DNA of 64,000 nt from Micromonospora sonchi (GCF_014646235.1 NZ_BMNB01000009.1:168109-232108), one strand, 5' to 3'; shown: positions 46,305 to 55,415, numbered from the stretch's first letter. The notes: generated from the letters alone by a model not told the origin. Numbers and translations are program-made.

Positions 46305-47532
46305 TTCCCTCCACGCTGCGTGTGGAACACGCAACGTCCGGGTGGGTTCCCGCTTCTTTGCGCGCCGCCGGTACGAGTGTCGGTCTTACGTGCGCTCCAC
46401 GGGCGTTGAAGTCCGCCTGTCCGGCGGCCTTGATGTTGATGGCGGCGTTGATGTCTCGGTCGTGGTGACTGCCGCAGGGGCAGTACCACTCCCGGACGTT
46501 CAACGTCATCTTGTTGTTGGTCCGGCGGCAGTCGGAGCACATCCGGGTGGACGGGTAGTAGCGGTCCACCCGGGCGAAGACGCGTCCGTACCGCGCGGCT
46601 TTGTACTGCAACATGCGCGTGAACGACGCCCAGCCGGCATCGTGTACGGATTTGGCGAGCCGGGTGCGGCCGAGACCGACCACGCACAGGTCCTCGACGT
46701 ACACCGCTTGGTTGTCGCGGATGATCGCCGTGGAGAGTTTGTGCTGCCAGTCCCGCCGGGTGTCGGCCACCCGCGCGTGAGCGCGAGCAACCTTCGTGGC
46801 GGCCTTGGTGCGGCGGTTGCTGCCCCGGGTTTTGCGGGAGAGGTCCTGCTGCAACCGTTTGAGCTTGCGGGCGGTACGGCGCAGGAATTTCGGGGCGGTC
46901 ACCTTCGTGCCGTCGGACATGACCGCGAAGTGGGTCAGGCCGAGGTCGATCCCGATCTCGGCGTCGGTGCTCGGCAGCGTCTCGTCGGGGGTGGTCTGCA
47001 CGACGAACGAGGCGAAGTACCGCCCGGCCGCATCCTTGATCACGGTGACCGAGGTGGGTTCGGACGGCAGGGTCCGCGACCAGCGGACCGGCACGTCGCC
47101 GATCTTCGGCAACCCGAGGCGGCCGTTGTCGCAGACCTTGAACCGGGCGTTCTTCGTAAACCGGATCGCCTGCCGGTTGTCCTTGCGGGATCGGAACCGG
47201 GGCGCCGACAGCGCGCGGCCCTGGCGTTTACCGATGATCGAGTGGAAGAAGTTGCGGTATGCGGTGTTCAGGTCCGCCAGGGCCTGCTGCAACACCACGG
47301 CGGACACCTCGTTCAGCCAGGCCCGCTCCTCGGTGGCCTTGGCCTGCGTGATGACCAGCTTCGACAGGTCACCGTCCGAGATGTACTTCACGCCCGCCTC
47401 GCGGGCCTGCAGGCGCAGGCGCAGCGCATCGTTGAACACCGCGCGGGCGCACCCGAACGCCCGTGACAGCGCGGTGCGCTGGGCGGCGTCCGGATACACC
47501 CGGTAGTTGTACCGAAGCTGCACGATCACCAC
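46291..47532 (-). CDS. tnpB: TnpB RNA-guided nuclease of IS605
   Basis: A 413-residue TnpB, full length, of the kind ancestral to Cas12. The RuvC core is complete: D196 in GIDLGLTH, E280 in VYVEDLCV and D358/D360 in HHDRDINAA. Zinc ligands are C332, C335, C351 and C353. TnpB proteins cut DNA next to a short motif using an RNA from the element's right end and help keep the element. The first codon could also be one of the in-frame GTG codons just downstream. The reading frame has no interruptions, so activity is plausible. Confidence 0.93.
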   Translation of the reverse strand: MVIVQLRYNYRVYPDAAQRTALSRAFGCARAVFNDALRLRLQAREAGVKYISDGDLSKLVITQAKATEERAWLNEVSAVVLQQALADLNTAYRNFFHSIIGKRQGRALSAPRFRSRKDNRQAIRFTKNARFKVCDNGRLGLPKIGDVPVRWSRTLPSEPTSVTVIKDAAGRYFASFVVQTTPDETLPSTDAEIGIDLGLTHFAVMSDGTKVTAPKFLRRTARKLKRLQQDLSRKTRGSNRRTKAATKVARAHARVADTRRDWQHKLSTAIIRDNQAVYVEDLCVVGLGRTRLAKSVHDAGWASFTRMLQYKAARYGRVFARVDRYYPSTRMCSDCRRTNNKMTLNVREWYCPCGSHHDRDINAAINIKAAGQADFNARGAHVRPTLVPAARKEAGTHPDVACSTRSVEGISIP

Positions 47533-47538
47533 CGTACC

Positions 47539-47961
47539 GTGCCGGTTTATGGCAGAACGTCAGGACATCCGGGCAGAAACTGCACTTTCGCGATGCATGC
47601 CCACTTGGTCTTCGTCACCAAATTCCGGCACAAGATGTTCACCGACCGGCACCCGACCAGGATGAAACAGATCAGGCGAGACGCCTGCGCCGACCTCGAC
47701 ACTGAACTGATCGAGTTCAACGGCGAGAACAACCACGTCCCCCTACTCGTCAACTTCCCACCCAAAGTCGCCGTGACCCGCCTGGTCAACAGCCTCAAAG
47801 GAGTCTCTTCACGCCGCCTGCGGCAGGAGTTCCCCGACCTGGCACGCCACTACTACCGGGCCAACAAGCTCTGGTCCGGCTCGTACTTCGCCGCGTCCGT
47901 CGGCGGCGCACCGCTGACCATCGTGAAGCAGTACATCGAGCAGCAAAACCGGCCAGGTTAA
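47539..47961 (+). CDS. tnpA: TnpA IS200/IS605 transposase with broken HUH motif
   Basis: A 140-residue Y1 HUH transposase, of usual length. It matches the family in MHAHLVFVTKFRHKMFT, VNFPPKVAVTRLVNSLKGVS and RANKLWSGSYFAASVGG, and keeps the catalytic Tyr in KQYIEQQ. The HUH metal motif, normally HVH in front of LLV, reads HVP: the second His is Pro. That should prevent metal binding and strand cleavage. The frame is open, so the protein may be made but inactive. The 5' end is close to the divergent tnpB start. Confidence 0.9.
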   Translation: MPVYGRTSGHPGRNCTFAMHAHLVFVTKFRHKMFTDRHPTRMKQIRRDACADLDTELIEFNGENNHVPLLVNFPPKVAVTRLVNSLKGVSSRRLRQEFPDLARHYYRANKLWSGSYFAASVGGAPLTIVKQYIEQQNRPG

Positions 47962-48007
47962 GGCACTGCTCGGGCCTTGGCGGCCCTCCCAGCGCGGGCC
48001 TTCACCC

Positions 48008-48023
48008 CCGGCCTGAAGGCCGG
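48008..48023. repeat. Left-end hairpin of the IS element
   Basis: CCGGCCTGAAGGCCGG, a perfect 6-bp stem with a TGAA loop (or 7 bp with a 2-nt loop), lies 13 bp inside the left boundary and after tnpA. Confidence 0.75.
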
Positions 48024-48036
48024 AGCACTGGCCCGC

Positions 48037-48477
48037 ATTCCGGTAGCGGCCGTTGCCGATGCCCGCCGGGTCCGCGCCGGTCGCCGGGGCGAACAGGTTG
48101 CCGTTCGTGCGGGCGGAGGTGAAGAACGCGTGCGTGTACGGGTAGGCCACCTCGATCGTGGCGGACAGGTACACGGCGGCGACCAACCACCGGCCGGCCA
48201 GCACCGGCAGCGGCTCGACGGCGACCGCGTTCCAGGCGCCCCAGGTCGGTGTGCCGAACGTCGCGCACCGCAGCACCTGCCGGGAGGTGTTGTCGTACAG
48301 CACCCACTGGGCCGTCAGTCGCCCGGCGGGCGCGGACTGCGGGAACAACCATCGGCCACCGACGATCTCGCCGTCGGCGGTGACCTGGATCAGAGTGCCG
48401 ATCGTCAACTGTGGGCGGGGCTCGGTCCAGCGTGGATTGGCGGCGGTCAGGTCGTCGAAGAGAGACTGAGGCTGCAC
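48037..48477 (-). pseudogene. N-terminal half of the IS-disrupted protein
   Basis: GTG 48477 (AAGGTGG just upstream) starts MQPQSLFDDLTAANPRWTEP. The rest is a beta-sandwich domain like DUF4082: IGTLIQVTADGEIVGGRW, TAQWVLYDNTSRQVL and HAFFTSARTNGNLFAPATG, then GNGRYRN at the IS junction. Joined to the 45350-46273 half it would be about 454 residues. Read-through into the IS adds unrelated residues and stops at 47809. An ATG at 48507 is the alternative start. Confidence 0.8.
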
Positions 48478-48572
48478 GGGCCACCTTCCGGGATGGGTTG
48501 GTGACATCCAGTTTCAGCGTGATGAGCCGCTGTCGTAGCCGATGATCCGACGTGGCCGGGTACTGGACACCC

Positions 48573-48601
48573 GGCCCGACCCTGCGCCGCAGGGCCGGGC
48601 C
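48573..48601 (-). terminator. Hairpin terminator after the MBL hydrolase
   Basis: GGCCCGACCCTGC (48573-48585) pairs with GCAGGGCCGGGCC (48589-48601) with one bulge, about 20 bp after the MBL hydrolase stop. Confidence 0.75.
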
Positions 48602-48620
48602 ATTGTGGAGCGGCGGCGAG

Positions 48621-49274
48621 CTACCAGCCGCGCGCCCGCCACTCGGGTAGCTGCGGGCGCTGGGCGCCGAGCGTCGAGTCCCGGCCGTGCCCCGGGTAGA
48701 ACCAGGTCTCGTCCGGCAGCCGGTCGAACAGCTTGTGCTCGACGTCGTCGATCAGCGCGGCGAACCGCTCCGGGTCCTGATCGGTGTTGCCGACCCCACC
48801 GGGAAAGAGGCTGTCGCCGGTGAAGAGGTGGGGAATGCCCTCGGGATCACGGTAGAGCAGTGCCACCGAACCCGGCGTGTGCCCCTTGAGGTGGATGACC
48901 TCCAGGGCGCAGTCACCGACGGAAACGATGTCGCCGTCGGTGAGGGTCTGCGTCTCGATCGGCAGGCCGGCCGCGTCGTCGGCGTGCACCAGCGCGCGGG
49001 CACCGGTCCTGGCCACCACCTCGGCCAATCCCACCCAGTGGTCCATGTGCTGGTGGGTGGTGACCACCGTGCGCAGCCCGTCGTCGCCGATCAGCTCCAG
49101 CAGGCGCGGCGCCTCGTTGGCCGCGTCGATGAGCAACTGCTCACCGGTGGAGCGGCAGCGCAGCAGGTACGCGTTGTTGTCCATCGGCCCGACCGAAACC
49201 TTGGTGATGGTCAGCCGGTCGAGTTCGCGTACCGCCGGGGGGCCGCCGGGGGTGACGTCTCCGCTGTAGGCCAT
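48621..49274 (-). CDS. MBL-fold metallo-hydrolase (glyoxalase II-like)
   Basis: A 217-residue metallo-beta-lactamase fold enzyme. The motifs are THQHMDHWVGL (HxHxDH), LKGHTPGSVALLY, FTGDSLFPGGVGN and YPGHGRDSTLG, a full dinuclear metal set. The LLRCRSTGEQLLIDAA segment is typical of a small conserved actinobacterial group next to uvrA (Rv1637c in M. tuberculosis, recalled). It may act on thiol esters such as lactoyl-mycothiol. ATG 49274 is preferred; ATG 49289 overlaps the upstream gene by 10 bp. Confidence 0.9.
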   Translation of the reverse strand: MAYSGDVTPGGPPAVRELDRLTITKVSVGPMDNNAYLLRCRSTGEQLLIDAANEAPRLLELIGDDGLRTVVTTHQHMDHWVGLAEVVARTGARALVHADDAAGLPIETQTLTDGDIVSVGDCALEVIHLKGHTPGSVALLYRDPEGIPHLFTGDSLFPGGVGNTDQDPERFAALIDDVEHKLFDRLPDETWFYPGHGRDSTLGAQRPQLPEWRARGW

Positions 49275-49279
49275 AGGTG

Positions 49280-49996
49280 CTAGATCCATTCGGGTGGGCG
49301 GGGCAACTGGCCGTCGGGGGTGACGGTCAGGTCGGTGCCGGGGCTGCGGCCGATCAGCCAGGCGGCCAGTTCGGCCGCCGGGCCGGCGACGACGGGGGCC
49401 CGGGCGCGGTCGCCGACCACCAGTTCGTGGCGGCTGTCATCGAAACGCAGCACCATCGGCGGGGCGTCGTCGCGGCCGGTGAAGGTGTCGGCCACCTCAT
49501 GCAGCAGCCGGTGGCCGAACTCCGCCGACCAGTCGGCCGGCCGGTAGTCGGCGGCCAGGTCGACGTGGTGGACCTCCAGTTCCCGCAACCGTCCCCAGAC
49601 CAGCATCGCGGCCGGCCAGTGCCCGCGCCGGGTCTCGACGGTGGCCGCCCACGCCTGCGGCGGCATGGCGGCGACCGCCTCGGTGAACCGGTCTGCGCTG
49701 CGGCGCAGGTCGTCGAGGTGTTCCTCGGGCGTCCGGGAGGCGCCGGCGGCGATGTCGGCGTCCCGGGCCTCGGCGCTGGCGTACTGCGGGATCCGCTCGC
49801 CGGTCCGCGCCGAGGTGAGCAGATTGACGAAGGCGTCGGCGTTGCGGGCCAGGTGGGCGAGGACGTGACCGCGCGTCCAACCCGGCAGCAGCGAGGGCGC
49901 CGCCAGGTCGGCGTCGTCGAAGCGGGCCGCCGTGCGCAGCAGACGAGCCGTCGCGTCGTGCACGTCGCCGGTCAGCAGGAGGGGGTCCATGGTCAC
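49280..49996 (-). CDS. DinB-like maleylpyruvate isomerase family protein (mycothiol-dependent type)
   Basis: A 238-residue protein of the DinB/MDMPI fold. The metal and mycothiol-type site is in LLPGWTRGHVLAHLARNADA near 36-55 and HHVDLAADY near 142-150. The C-terminal part (about 165-238) is the small MDMPI_C-like domain. Members are mycothiol-dependent isomerases or transferases; the substrate here is unknown. GTG 49996 has a TANNNT box 6 nt upstream; ATG 49990 is the alternative. It is followed closely by the MBL hydrolase, so both may act on thiol conjugates. Confidence 0.87.
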   Translation of the reverse strand: MTMDPLLLTGDVHDATARLLRTAARFDDADLAAPSLLPGWTRGHVLAHLARNADAFVNLLTSARTGERIPQYASAEARDADIAAGASRTPEEHLDDLRRSADRFTEAVAAMPPQAWAATVETRRGHWPAAMLVWGRLRELEVHHVDLAADYRPADWSAEFGHRLLHEVADTFTGRDDAPPMVLRFDDSRHELVVGDRARAPVVAGPAAELAAWLIGRSPGTDLTVTPDGQLPRPPEWI

Positions 49997-50002
49997 ACCC
50001 CG

Positions 50003-50008
50003 ACCCTA
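50003..50008 (-). promoter_or_regulatory. -10 box of leaderless maleylpyruvate isomerase-like gene
   Basis: TAGGGT on the minus strand lies 6 nt before GTG 49996. Confidence 0.5.
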
Positions 50009-50164
50009 GCCGCCCGGGTTGGCCGCGTCGCCGGGGAATTCACTTCCTCCGGTGCTGCCGGGCGTCCTACCGTCGAGGTGGTTCGCGGCGCCGGAACGGG
50101 GGAGGTGGTGGTCATGCCGGTCACCGCACGCACGTCTCACCCGCACCGACCTGAACGAGGAGCC

Positions 50165-51196
50165 ATGAACATCACCCTGACCGCCCTGGGCTGGGACACC
50201 GACCGGGCGGCGTACCTGCGTCGGCACCGGACCGACCACCGCCCGGGCCGGGTCGCCCGGGTCGACCGCGGCGTCTGCACCGTGCTCACCGAGGACGGGC
50301 CGGTGCGCGCCACCTCGGGCGGGGCCCTGCTCGCCGCCGCGGCCGGCGATGCCACCCGACTGCCCTGCGCCGGGGACTGGGTGCTGCTCGGCACCTGGCC
50401 CGACGCGCGGGTGACCGTGGAGGCGGTGCTGCCCCGGCGTACCGCCCTGATCCGGCGGACCGCAGGCAAGGACGCCAGCGGTCAACTGCTGGCCGCCAAC
50501 CTGGACGCCGCCGCGGTGGTGGAGCCGATGCACCCCGCGCCGGACGCCGGCCGCATCGAGCGGCTGCTCTCCCTGGTGCACGAGTCCGGCGCCCGGCCGC
50601 TGGTCGTGTTGACCAAGACCGATCTGGCGGCCGATCCGGCGGCGGTGGCCCGCCAACTCGCCGCCGTCGCGCCGGGGGTGCCGGTGCTGCCGGTCAGTGC
50701 CGAGCGGGGCAGCGGGCTGGACCCGCTGCGCGCCGAGGTGGCCCCGGGCCGGACCCTCGGCCTGCTCGGGCCCTCCGGCGCGGGCAAGTCGAGCCTGGTC
50801 AACGCGCTCGCCGGGACGACGGTGATGCCCACTCAGTCGATCCGCCGGGTCGACGGCAAGGGGCGGCACACCACCACCTGGCGGTCGCTGGTGCCGCTGC
50901 CCGGCGGCGGTGCCGTGCTGGACACCCCGGGCGTGCGGGCGGTCGGCCTGCTGGACGGGGCGACGGGCCTCGACCGGGCCTTCGTCGACATCGCCGATCT
51001 CGCCGCCGGCTGCCGGTACGGCGACTGCGGGCACGAGTCGGAGCCGGGCTGCGCCGTGCGGGCGGCACTGGAGTCCGGCGAACTCTCCGCCCGCCGTTGG
51101 GAGAGCTGGCGCCGCCTGCACCGCGAGATCGCCCACGAAACCCGCCGTCGCACCACCCGCACCACCCGCCCCACCCGCCTCCGCCCCTCCCACTGA
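50165..51196 (+). CDS. rsgA: Ribosome small subunit-dependent GTPase A
   Basis: A 343-residue circularly permuted GTPase that helps mature the 30S subunit. An OB-like N-terminus is followed by G4 LTKTD, G1 GPSGAGKSS (about 199), the variable G2 region with GKGRHTT and G3 DTPG. The C-terminal zinc region is CRYGDCGHESEPGC. The last 20 residues are Arg/Thr/Pro repeats. ATG 50165 has GAGGAG 3 nt before. The gene ends at a C-rich tract upstream of uvrA. Confidence 0.93.
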   Translation: MNITLTALGWDTDRAAYLRRHRTDHRPGRVARVDRGVCTVLTEDGPVRATSGGALLAAAAGDATRLPCAGDWVLLGTWPDARVTVEAVLPRRTALIRRTAGKDASGQLLAANLDAAAVVEPMHPAPDAGRIERLLSLVHESGARPLVVLTKTDLAADPAAVARQLAAVAPGVPVLPVSAERGSGLDPLRAEVAPGRTLGLLGPSGAGKSSLVNALAGTTVMPTQSIRRVDGKGRHTTTWRSLVPLPGGGAVLDTPGVRAVGLLDGATGLDRAFVDIADLAAGCRYGDCGHESEPGCAVRAALESGELSARRWESWRRLHREIAHETRRRTTRTTRPTRLRPSH

Positions 51197-51204
51197 GTGC
51201 CCCA

Positions 51205-51236
51205 CCCCACCCCACCCCACCCCACCCCGCCCCCAC
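51205..51236 (+). repeat. CCCCA tandem repeat
   Basis: At least five CCCCA/CACCC repeats directly follow rsgA. The opposite strand is G-rich and could form a G-quadruplex. Confidence 0.75.
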
Positions 51237-51243
51237 TTGCGCC

Positions 51244-51310
51244 GATCTTGCAGTTTTGGTCGCGGCATAAGCCGTGAAAGGGGCGTAACGGCGACCGAAA
51301 GTGCAAGATC
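51244..51310. repeat. Long palindrome, GATCTTGCA type
   Basis: Arms of 20 bp (51244-51263 and 51291-51310) pair with two mismatches and enclose a 27-bp loop. The arms read GATCTTGCAGTTTTGGTCGC and its near-complement. It differs from the 61-bp palindromes but has the same general form. Confidence 0.85.
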
Positions 51311-51313
51311 GCG

Positions 51314-51434
51314 AGGGGGAGGGTGAGGGGTGGGGAGGGAGGGTGAGGGGTGAGGGTGGGGGAGCGGGGGTGGGGGAGGGAGGGGCCGGGACGGGGTGGG
51401 GGGATGTGCGGGGTGGGGGAGTTGTCGGGGGGCG
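51314..51434 (+). repeat. G-rich tract upstream of uvrA
   Basis: Repeated GGGTGAGGGGTGGGGAGGGA-type sequence with many runs of four or more G, within 240 bp upstream of uvrA. It could form G-quadruplexes. No gene is present. Confidence 0.75.
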
Positions 51435-51550
51435 GGTTTACAGTTGCCGGGGCGCACTCTCCGCGCTGGCACAACCGTTGGGATGGCCGCTGAGGTCAGC
51501 CCAAAAGTGGACAGATCTTCCTTCTCATCTCACCCGGGAGTACACGGACC

Positions 51551-54500
51551 GTGGCCGACCGTCTGATCATCCGTGGCGCACGCGAGCACAACCTGCGTGA
51601 CGTCAGCCTCGACCTGCCCCGGGACGCCCTGATCGTGTTCACCGGGCTGTCCGGGTCGGGCAAGTCGAGCCTGGCCTTCGACACGATCTTCGCCGAGGGG
51701 CAGCGCCGCTACGTCGAGTCGCTGTCGTCGTACGCCCGGCAGTTCCTCGGCCAGATGGACAAGCCGGACGTCGACTTCATCGAGGGCCTCAGCCCGGCGG
51801 TGTCGATCGACCAGAAGTCCACCTCGCGCAACCCGCGTTCCACCGTCGGCACGATCACCGAGGTCTACGACTACCTGCGGCTGCTGTTCGCCCGGGTCGG
51901 CGAGCCGCACTGCCCGGTCTGCGGCGAACGGATCTCCAAGCAGAGCCCGCAGCAGATCGTCGACCGGGTCCTCACGATGGCCGAGGGGACCCGGTTCATG
52001 GTGCTCGCCCCGGTGGTCCGGGGCCGCAAGGGCGAGTACGTCGACCTGTTCGCCGAACTCCAGGCCAAGGGGTACGCGCGGGCCCGGGTCGACGGCGTGG
52101 TGCACCAGCTCACCGACCCGCCGAAGCTCAAGAAGCAGGAGAAGCACACCATCGAGGTGGTGATCGACCGGCTCAGCGTCAAGCCGAGCGCCCAGCAGCG
52201 GCTGACCGACTCGGTCGAGGCGGCGCTGGGGCTCTCCGGCGGCCTGGTCCTGCTCGACTTCGTCGACCTGCCCGAGGACGACCCGGACCGCGAGCGCCGC
52301 TACTCCGAGCACCTGGCCTGCCCCAACGACCACCCCCTGGCGATCGAGGACCTGGAACCCCGGGTGTTCTCCTTCAACGCGCCGTACGGCGCCTGCCCGG
52401 AGTGCACCGGCCTGGGCACCAAGAAGGAGGTCGATCCGGAACTGCTCGTCCCCGACCCGGAGCGCACGCTGCGCGAGGGCGCGATCCAGCCCTGGTCGAC
52501 GGGGCACAACCTGGAATATTTCCTGCGCCTGCTGGAGGCCCTCGGCGAGGCGGAGCACTTCGACATCGACACGCCCTGGCGTGCGCTGCCGTCGCGGGCT
52601 CAGAAGACCATTCTGCACGGCTCCGACGATCAGGTGCACGTGCGCTACCGCAACAAGTACGGCCGGGAGCGCTCGTACTACACCGGCTTCGAGGGCGTGG
52701 TGCAGTGGATCGAGCGCCGGCACTCCGACACCGAGAGCGAGTGGTCGCGGGAGAAGTACGAGGGCTACATGCGCGACGTGCCCTGCGCGGCCTGCGGTGG
52801 TGCCCGGCTCAAGCCCGAGGTGCTCGCCGTCACCCTCGCCGGGCGCAGCATCGCCGAGGTCTGCAACCTGTCGGTGGGCGAGTGCGCCGACCTGCTGGCC
52901 GGCATCGAGCTGACCGACCGGCAGAAGATGATCGCCGAGCGGGTGCTCAAGGAGATCAACGCCCGGCTGCGGTTCCTGCTCGACGTCGGCCTGGACTACC
53001 TCTCCCTGGACCGGCCCGCCGGCACCCTCTCCGGCGGCGAGGCGCAGCGCATCCGGCTGGCCACCCAGATCGGCTCGGGCCTGGTCGGGGTGCTCTACGT
53101 GCTGGACGAGCCCTCCATCGGCCTGCACCAGCGCGACAACCACCGGCTGATCGAGACCCTGGTGCGGCTGCGTGGCCTGGGCAACACGCTGATCGTGGTG
53201 GAGCACGACGAGGACACCATCCGCACCGCGGACTGGATCGTCGACATCGGTCCCGGCGCGGGCGAGCACGGCGGGCGGATCGTGCACAGCGGCTCGGTGC
53301 CGGCGCTGCTGGAGAATCCGGAGTCGGTGACCGGGGCGTACCTCGCGGGGCGTCGGGAGATCCCGATGCCGAAGGGCCGCCGTCCGCAGACGTCGGGGCG
53401 GGAGCTGGTGGTGCACGGGGCGCGTGAGCACAATCTGCGCAACCTGACCGTGAGCTTCCCGCTCGGGCAGTTGATCGCCGTCACCGGGGTCAGCGGCTCG
53501 GGCAAGTCGACCCTGGTCAACGACATCCTCTACGCGGTGTTGGCCAACCAGATCAACGGCGCCCGGCTGGTGCCCGGCCGGCACACCCGGGTTTCCGGGC
53601 TGGAGCACGTGGACAAGGTCGTCGGCGTCGACCAGTCGCCGATCGGCCGTACGCCGCGCTCCAACCCCGCCACCTACACCGGGGTCTGGGACCACGTCCG
53701 CAAGCTGTTCGCCGAGACCACCGAGGCCAAGGTCCGGGGGTACGGGCCGGGCCGGTTCTCGTTCAACGTCAAGGGCGGTCGCTGCGAGGCGTGCTCCGGC
53801 GACGGCACCATCAAGATCGAGATGAACTTCCTGCCCGACGTCTACGTGCCCTGCGAGGTCTGCAAGGGCGCCCGGTACAACCGGGAGACCCTGGAGGTGC
53901 ACTACAAGGGCCGGACCGTCGCCGACGTGCTGGACATGCCGATCGAGGAGGCGGCCGAGTTCTTCTCCGCCATCCCGGCCATTCACCGGCACCTCAGGAC
54001 GCTGGTCGACGTGGGACTCGGCTACGTACGGCTGGGCCAGCCGGCGCCGACGCTCTCCGGCGGTGAGGCGCAGCGGGTCAAGCTCGCCTCCGAGTTGCAG
54101 AAGCGCTCCACCGGGAGGACGGTCTACGTGCTCGACGAGCCGACCACCGGCCTGCACTTCGAGGACATCCGCAAGCTGTTGCTGGTGCTGGAGGGGCTGG
54201 TCGACAAGGGCAACACGGTGATCACGATTGAGCACAACCTCGACGTGATCAAGAGCGCCGACTGGCTGATCGACATGGGGCCCGAGGGCGGCCACCGGGG
54301 CGGCACCCTGCTCGCCGCCGGCACCCCCGAGGAGGTGGCCGAGGTGACCGAGAGCCACACCGGGCAGTTCCTGCGTACCGTGCTCAAGCTCGACGGCGCG
54401 GCCAAGGGCGCGGCGGCGGCCACCGCCCGAGCGGCCAAGGCCAACGGCACCAAGGCCAACGGCACCAAGGTCACCGGCACCAAGGCCAACGGCACCAAGA

Positions 54501-54655
54501 CCAACGGCGCGAAGGCGAGCGGCGCGAAGGCCAACGGCGCGAAGGCGAGCGGCGCGAAGGCCAACGGCGCGAAGGCGAGCGGCGCGAAGGCCAACGGCGC
54601 GAAGGCGAGCGGCGCGAAGGCCAACGGTGGCCGCAAGGCCGACGCCCCGCGCTGA
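51551..54655 (+). CDS. uvrA: Excinuclease ABC subunit UvrA with repetitive basic tail
   Basis: A 1034-residue damage-recognition ATPase of nucleotide excision repair, a tandem ABC ATPase. Walker A motifs are GLSGSGKSS (about 33-41) and GVSGSGKST (about 645). Zinc-module Cys pairs are [22 protein letters not shown] and [15 protein letters not shown]. Signature motifs [12 protein letters not shown] and [12 protein letters not shown] are both present. The final 70 residues or so are a Lys/Ala/Asn/Gly repeat tail, absent from most UvrA, encoded by 30-bp repeats. GTG 51551 follows GGGAG at 11 nt. No SOS-box is seen. Confidence 0.96.
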   Translation: MADRLIIRGAREHNLRDVSLDLPRDALIVFTGLSGSGKSSLAFDTIFAEGQRRYVESLSSYARQFLGQMDKPDVDFIEGLSPAVSIDQKSTSRNPRSTVGTITEVYDYLRLLFARVGEPHCPVCGERISKQSPQQIVDRVLTMAEGTRFMVLAPVVRGRKGEYVDLFAELQAKGYARARVDGVVHQLTDPPKLKKQEKHTIEVVIDRLSVKPSAQQRLTDSVEAALGLSGGLVLLDFVDLPEDDPDRERRYSEHLACPNDHPLAIEDLEPRVFSFNAPYGACPECTGLGTKKEVDPELLVPDPERTLREGAIQPWSTGHNLEYFLRLLEALGEAEHFDIDTPWRALPSRAQKTILHGSDDQVHVRYRNKYGRERSYYTGFEGVVQWIERRHSDTESEWSREKYEGYMRDVPCAACGGARLKPEVLAVTLAGRSIAEVCNLSVGECADLLAGIELTDRQKMIAERVLKEINARLRFLLDVGLDYLSLDRPAGTLSGGEAQRIRLATQIGSGLVGVLYVLDEPSIGLHQRDNHRLIETLVRLRGLGNTLIVVEHDEDTIRTADWIVDIGPGAGEHGGRIVHSGSVPALLENPESVTGAYLAGRREIPMPKGRRPQTSGRELVVHGAREHNLRNLTVSFPLGQLIAVTGVSGSGKSTLVNDILYAVLANQINGARLVPGRHTRVSGLEHVDKVVGVDQSPIGRTPRSNPATYTGVWDHVRKLFAETTEAKVRGYGPGRFSFNVKGGRCEACSGDGTIKIEMNFLPDVYVPCEVCKGARYNRETLEVHYKGRTVADVLDMPIEEAAEFFSAIPAIHRHLRTLVDVGLGYVRLGQPAPTLSGGEAQRVKLASELQKRSTGRTVYVLDEPTTGLHFEDIRKLLLVLEGLVDKGNTVITIEHNLDVIKSADWLIDMGPEGGHRGGTLLAAGTPEEVAEVTESHTGQFLRTVLKLDGAAKGAAAATARAAKANGTKANGTKVTGTKANGTKTNGAKASGAKANGAKASGAKANGAKASGAKANGAKASGAKANGGRKADAPR
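54511..54630 (+). repeat. 30-bp tandem repeat in the uvrA 3' end
   Basis: Three identical 30-bp copies and a fourth that changes near its end (54511, 54541, 54571, 54601) encode [10 protein letters not shown] units. More degenerate copies precede them from about 54430. Confidence 0.92.
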
Positions 54656-54840
54656 CCCCGAACACCCGGCCTCCGCGCGTCGACCCCGCGTGTCGCCCCG
54701 CGCCACGGCGACGGGCGGCAGTCACCGCCGCGGGGGTGCCGGCCCCGAGTGGTCGGACGGGTGAACCGCCGGGCAGAGTTGTTCGCGTTGGGCGAAGGTG
54801 GCCATGGGCCATCCGCGGCGGTGAACGAGGAGGGACGGGG

Positions 54841-55320
54841 ATGACTGAGGACCAGGTGGTGGCCGGAGCGGCGGTGCGGACGCGGCGCGCCCTGCTGGCC
54901 GGCGCGGGGGCGGCCGGCGCGGCGGTGGTGTTGTCGGCCTGTGGTGGCGGGGATGACAACGGCGCTGCGTCGACCAGTCCGGGCCCGGCCGTGACGCAGA
55001 CCGGCGACGCCGGCGGCGGCGACCGGCAGGGTGCCCAGTCCCTGGCCCGGACCACCGACATTCCGGTCGGCGGGGGTGCCGTCCTCGCCGCCCAGGGCAT
55101 CGTGATCACCCAGCCGTCGCCGGGGGAGTTCCGCGGCTTCGACCCGAAGTGCCCGCACCAGGGGTGCAACGTGACGACCATCGAGGGCGGCACGATCAAC
55201 TGCGCCTGCCACAACAGCCGGTTCTCGATCGAGGACGGCTCGGTCCAGTCCGGTCCGTCCCCGGCCCCGCTGGCACCCAAGGACGTCAAGGTTTCCGGCG
55301 ACCAGATCTCCCTCGCCTGA
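54841..55320 (+). CDS. Tat-exported Rieske [2Fe-2S] lipoprotein
   Basis: A 159-residue protein with a probable twin-arginine lipoprotein signal (TRRALLAGAGAAGAAVVLSAC). A spacer of about 25 residues is followed by a Rieske domain with CPHQGC and CACHNSRF, the two Cys-His pairs that hold the cluster. It is a small soluble-type Rieske anchored outside the membrane, of the kind linked to ubiquinol or periplasmic electron transfer; the partner is not visible. ATG 54841 follows GGAGGGAC. It is convergent with the acylase remnant. Confidence 0.9.
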   Translation: MTEDQVVAGAAVRTRRALLAGAGAAGAAVVLSACGGGDDNGAASTSPGPAVTQTGDAGGGDRQGAQSLARTTDIPVGGGAVLAAQGIVITQPSPGEFRGFDPKCPHQGCNVTTIEGGTINCACHNSRFSIEDGSVQSGPSPAPLAPKDVKVSGDQISLA

Positions 55321-55375
55321 GGCCAGGACCGGCCGGTGGCCCGGTCCAAACGGGGCGACCCACCCGCCGGTCAGC

Positions 55376-55407
55376 GATGGTGGCCGGGTGACACCCCGGC
55401 CACCATC
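55376..55407. terminator. Bidirectional hairpin terminator
   Basis: A perfect 13-bp stem (55376-55388 with 55395-55407) with a 6-nt loop lies between the convergent Rieske gene and the acylase remnant. It could end both transcripts. Confidence 0.8.
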
Positions 55408-55415
55408 GGGCTCGC

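Larger units (their letters stand above)
46274..48036 (-). mobile_element. IS200/IS605 family element, 1763 bp
   Basis: The element carries divergent tnpA and tnpB with subterminal hairpins at both ends, typical of IS605. Removing exactly 46274-48036 restores one reading frame across the interrupted gene (codon AAT at 48037-48039 followed by TTC at 46271-46273), which fixes the ends within a base or two. There is no target duplication, as expected for this family. The right end on the tnpB strand reads GATGTCAA. tnpB is intact; tnpA has a damaged catalytic motif. Confidence 0.85.

Noticed and set aside
54511..54630. Possible CRISPR-like array in uvrA
   Set aside because: Tandem 30-bp repeats without spacers that continue the uvrA reading frame.
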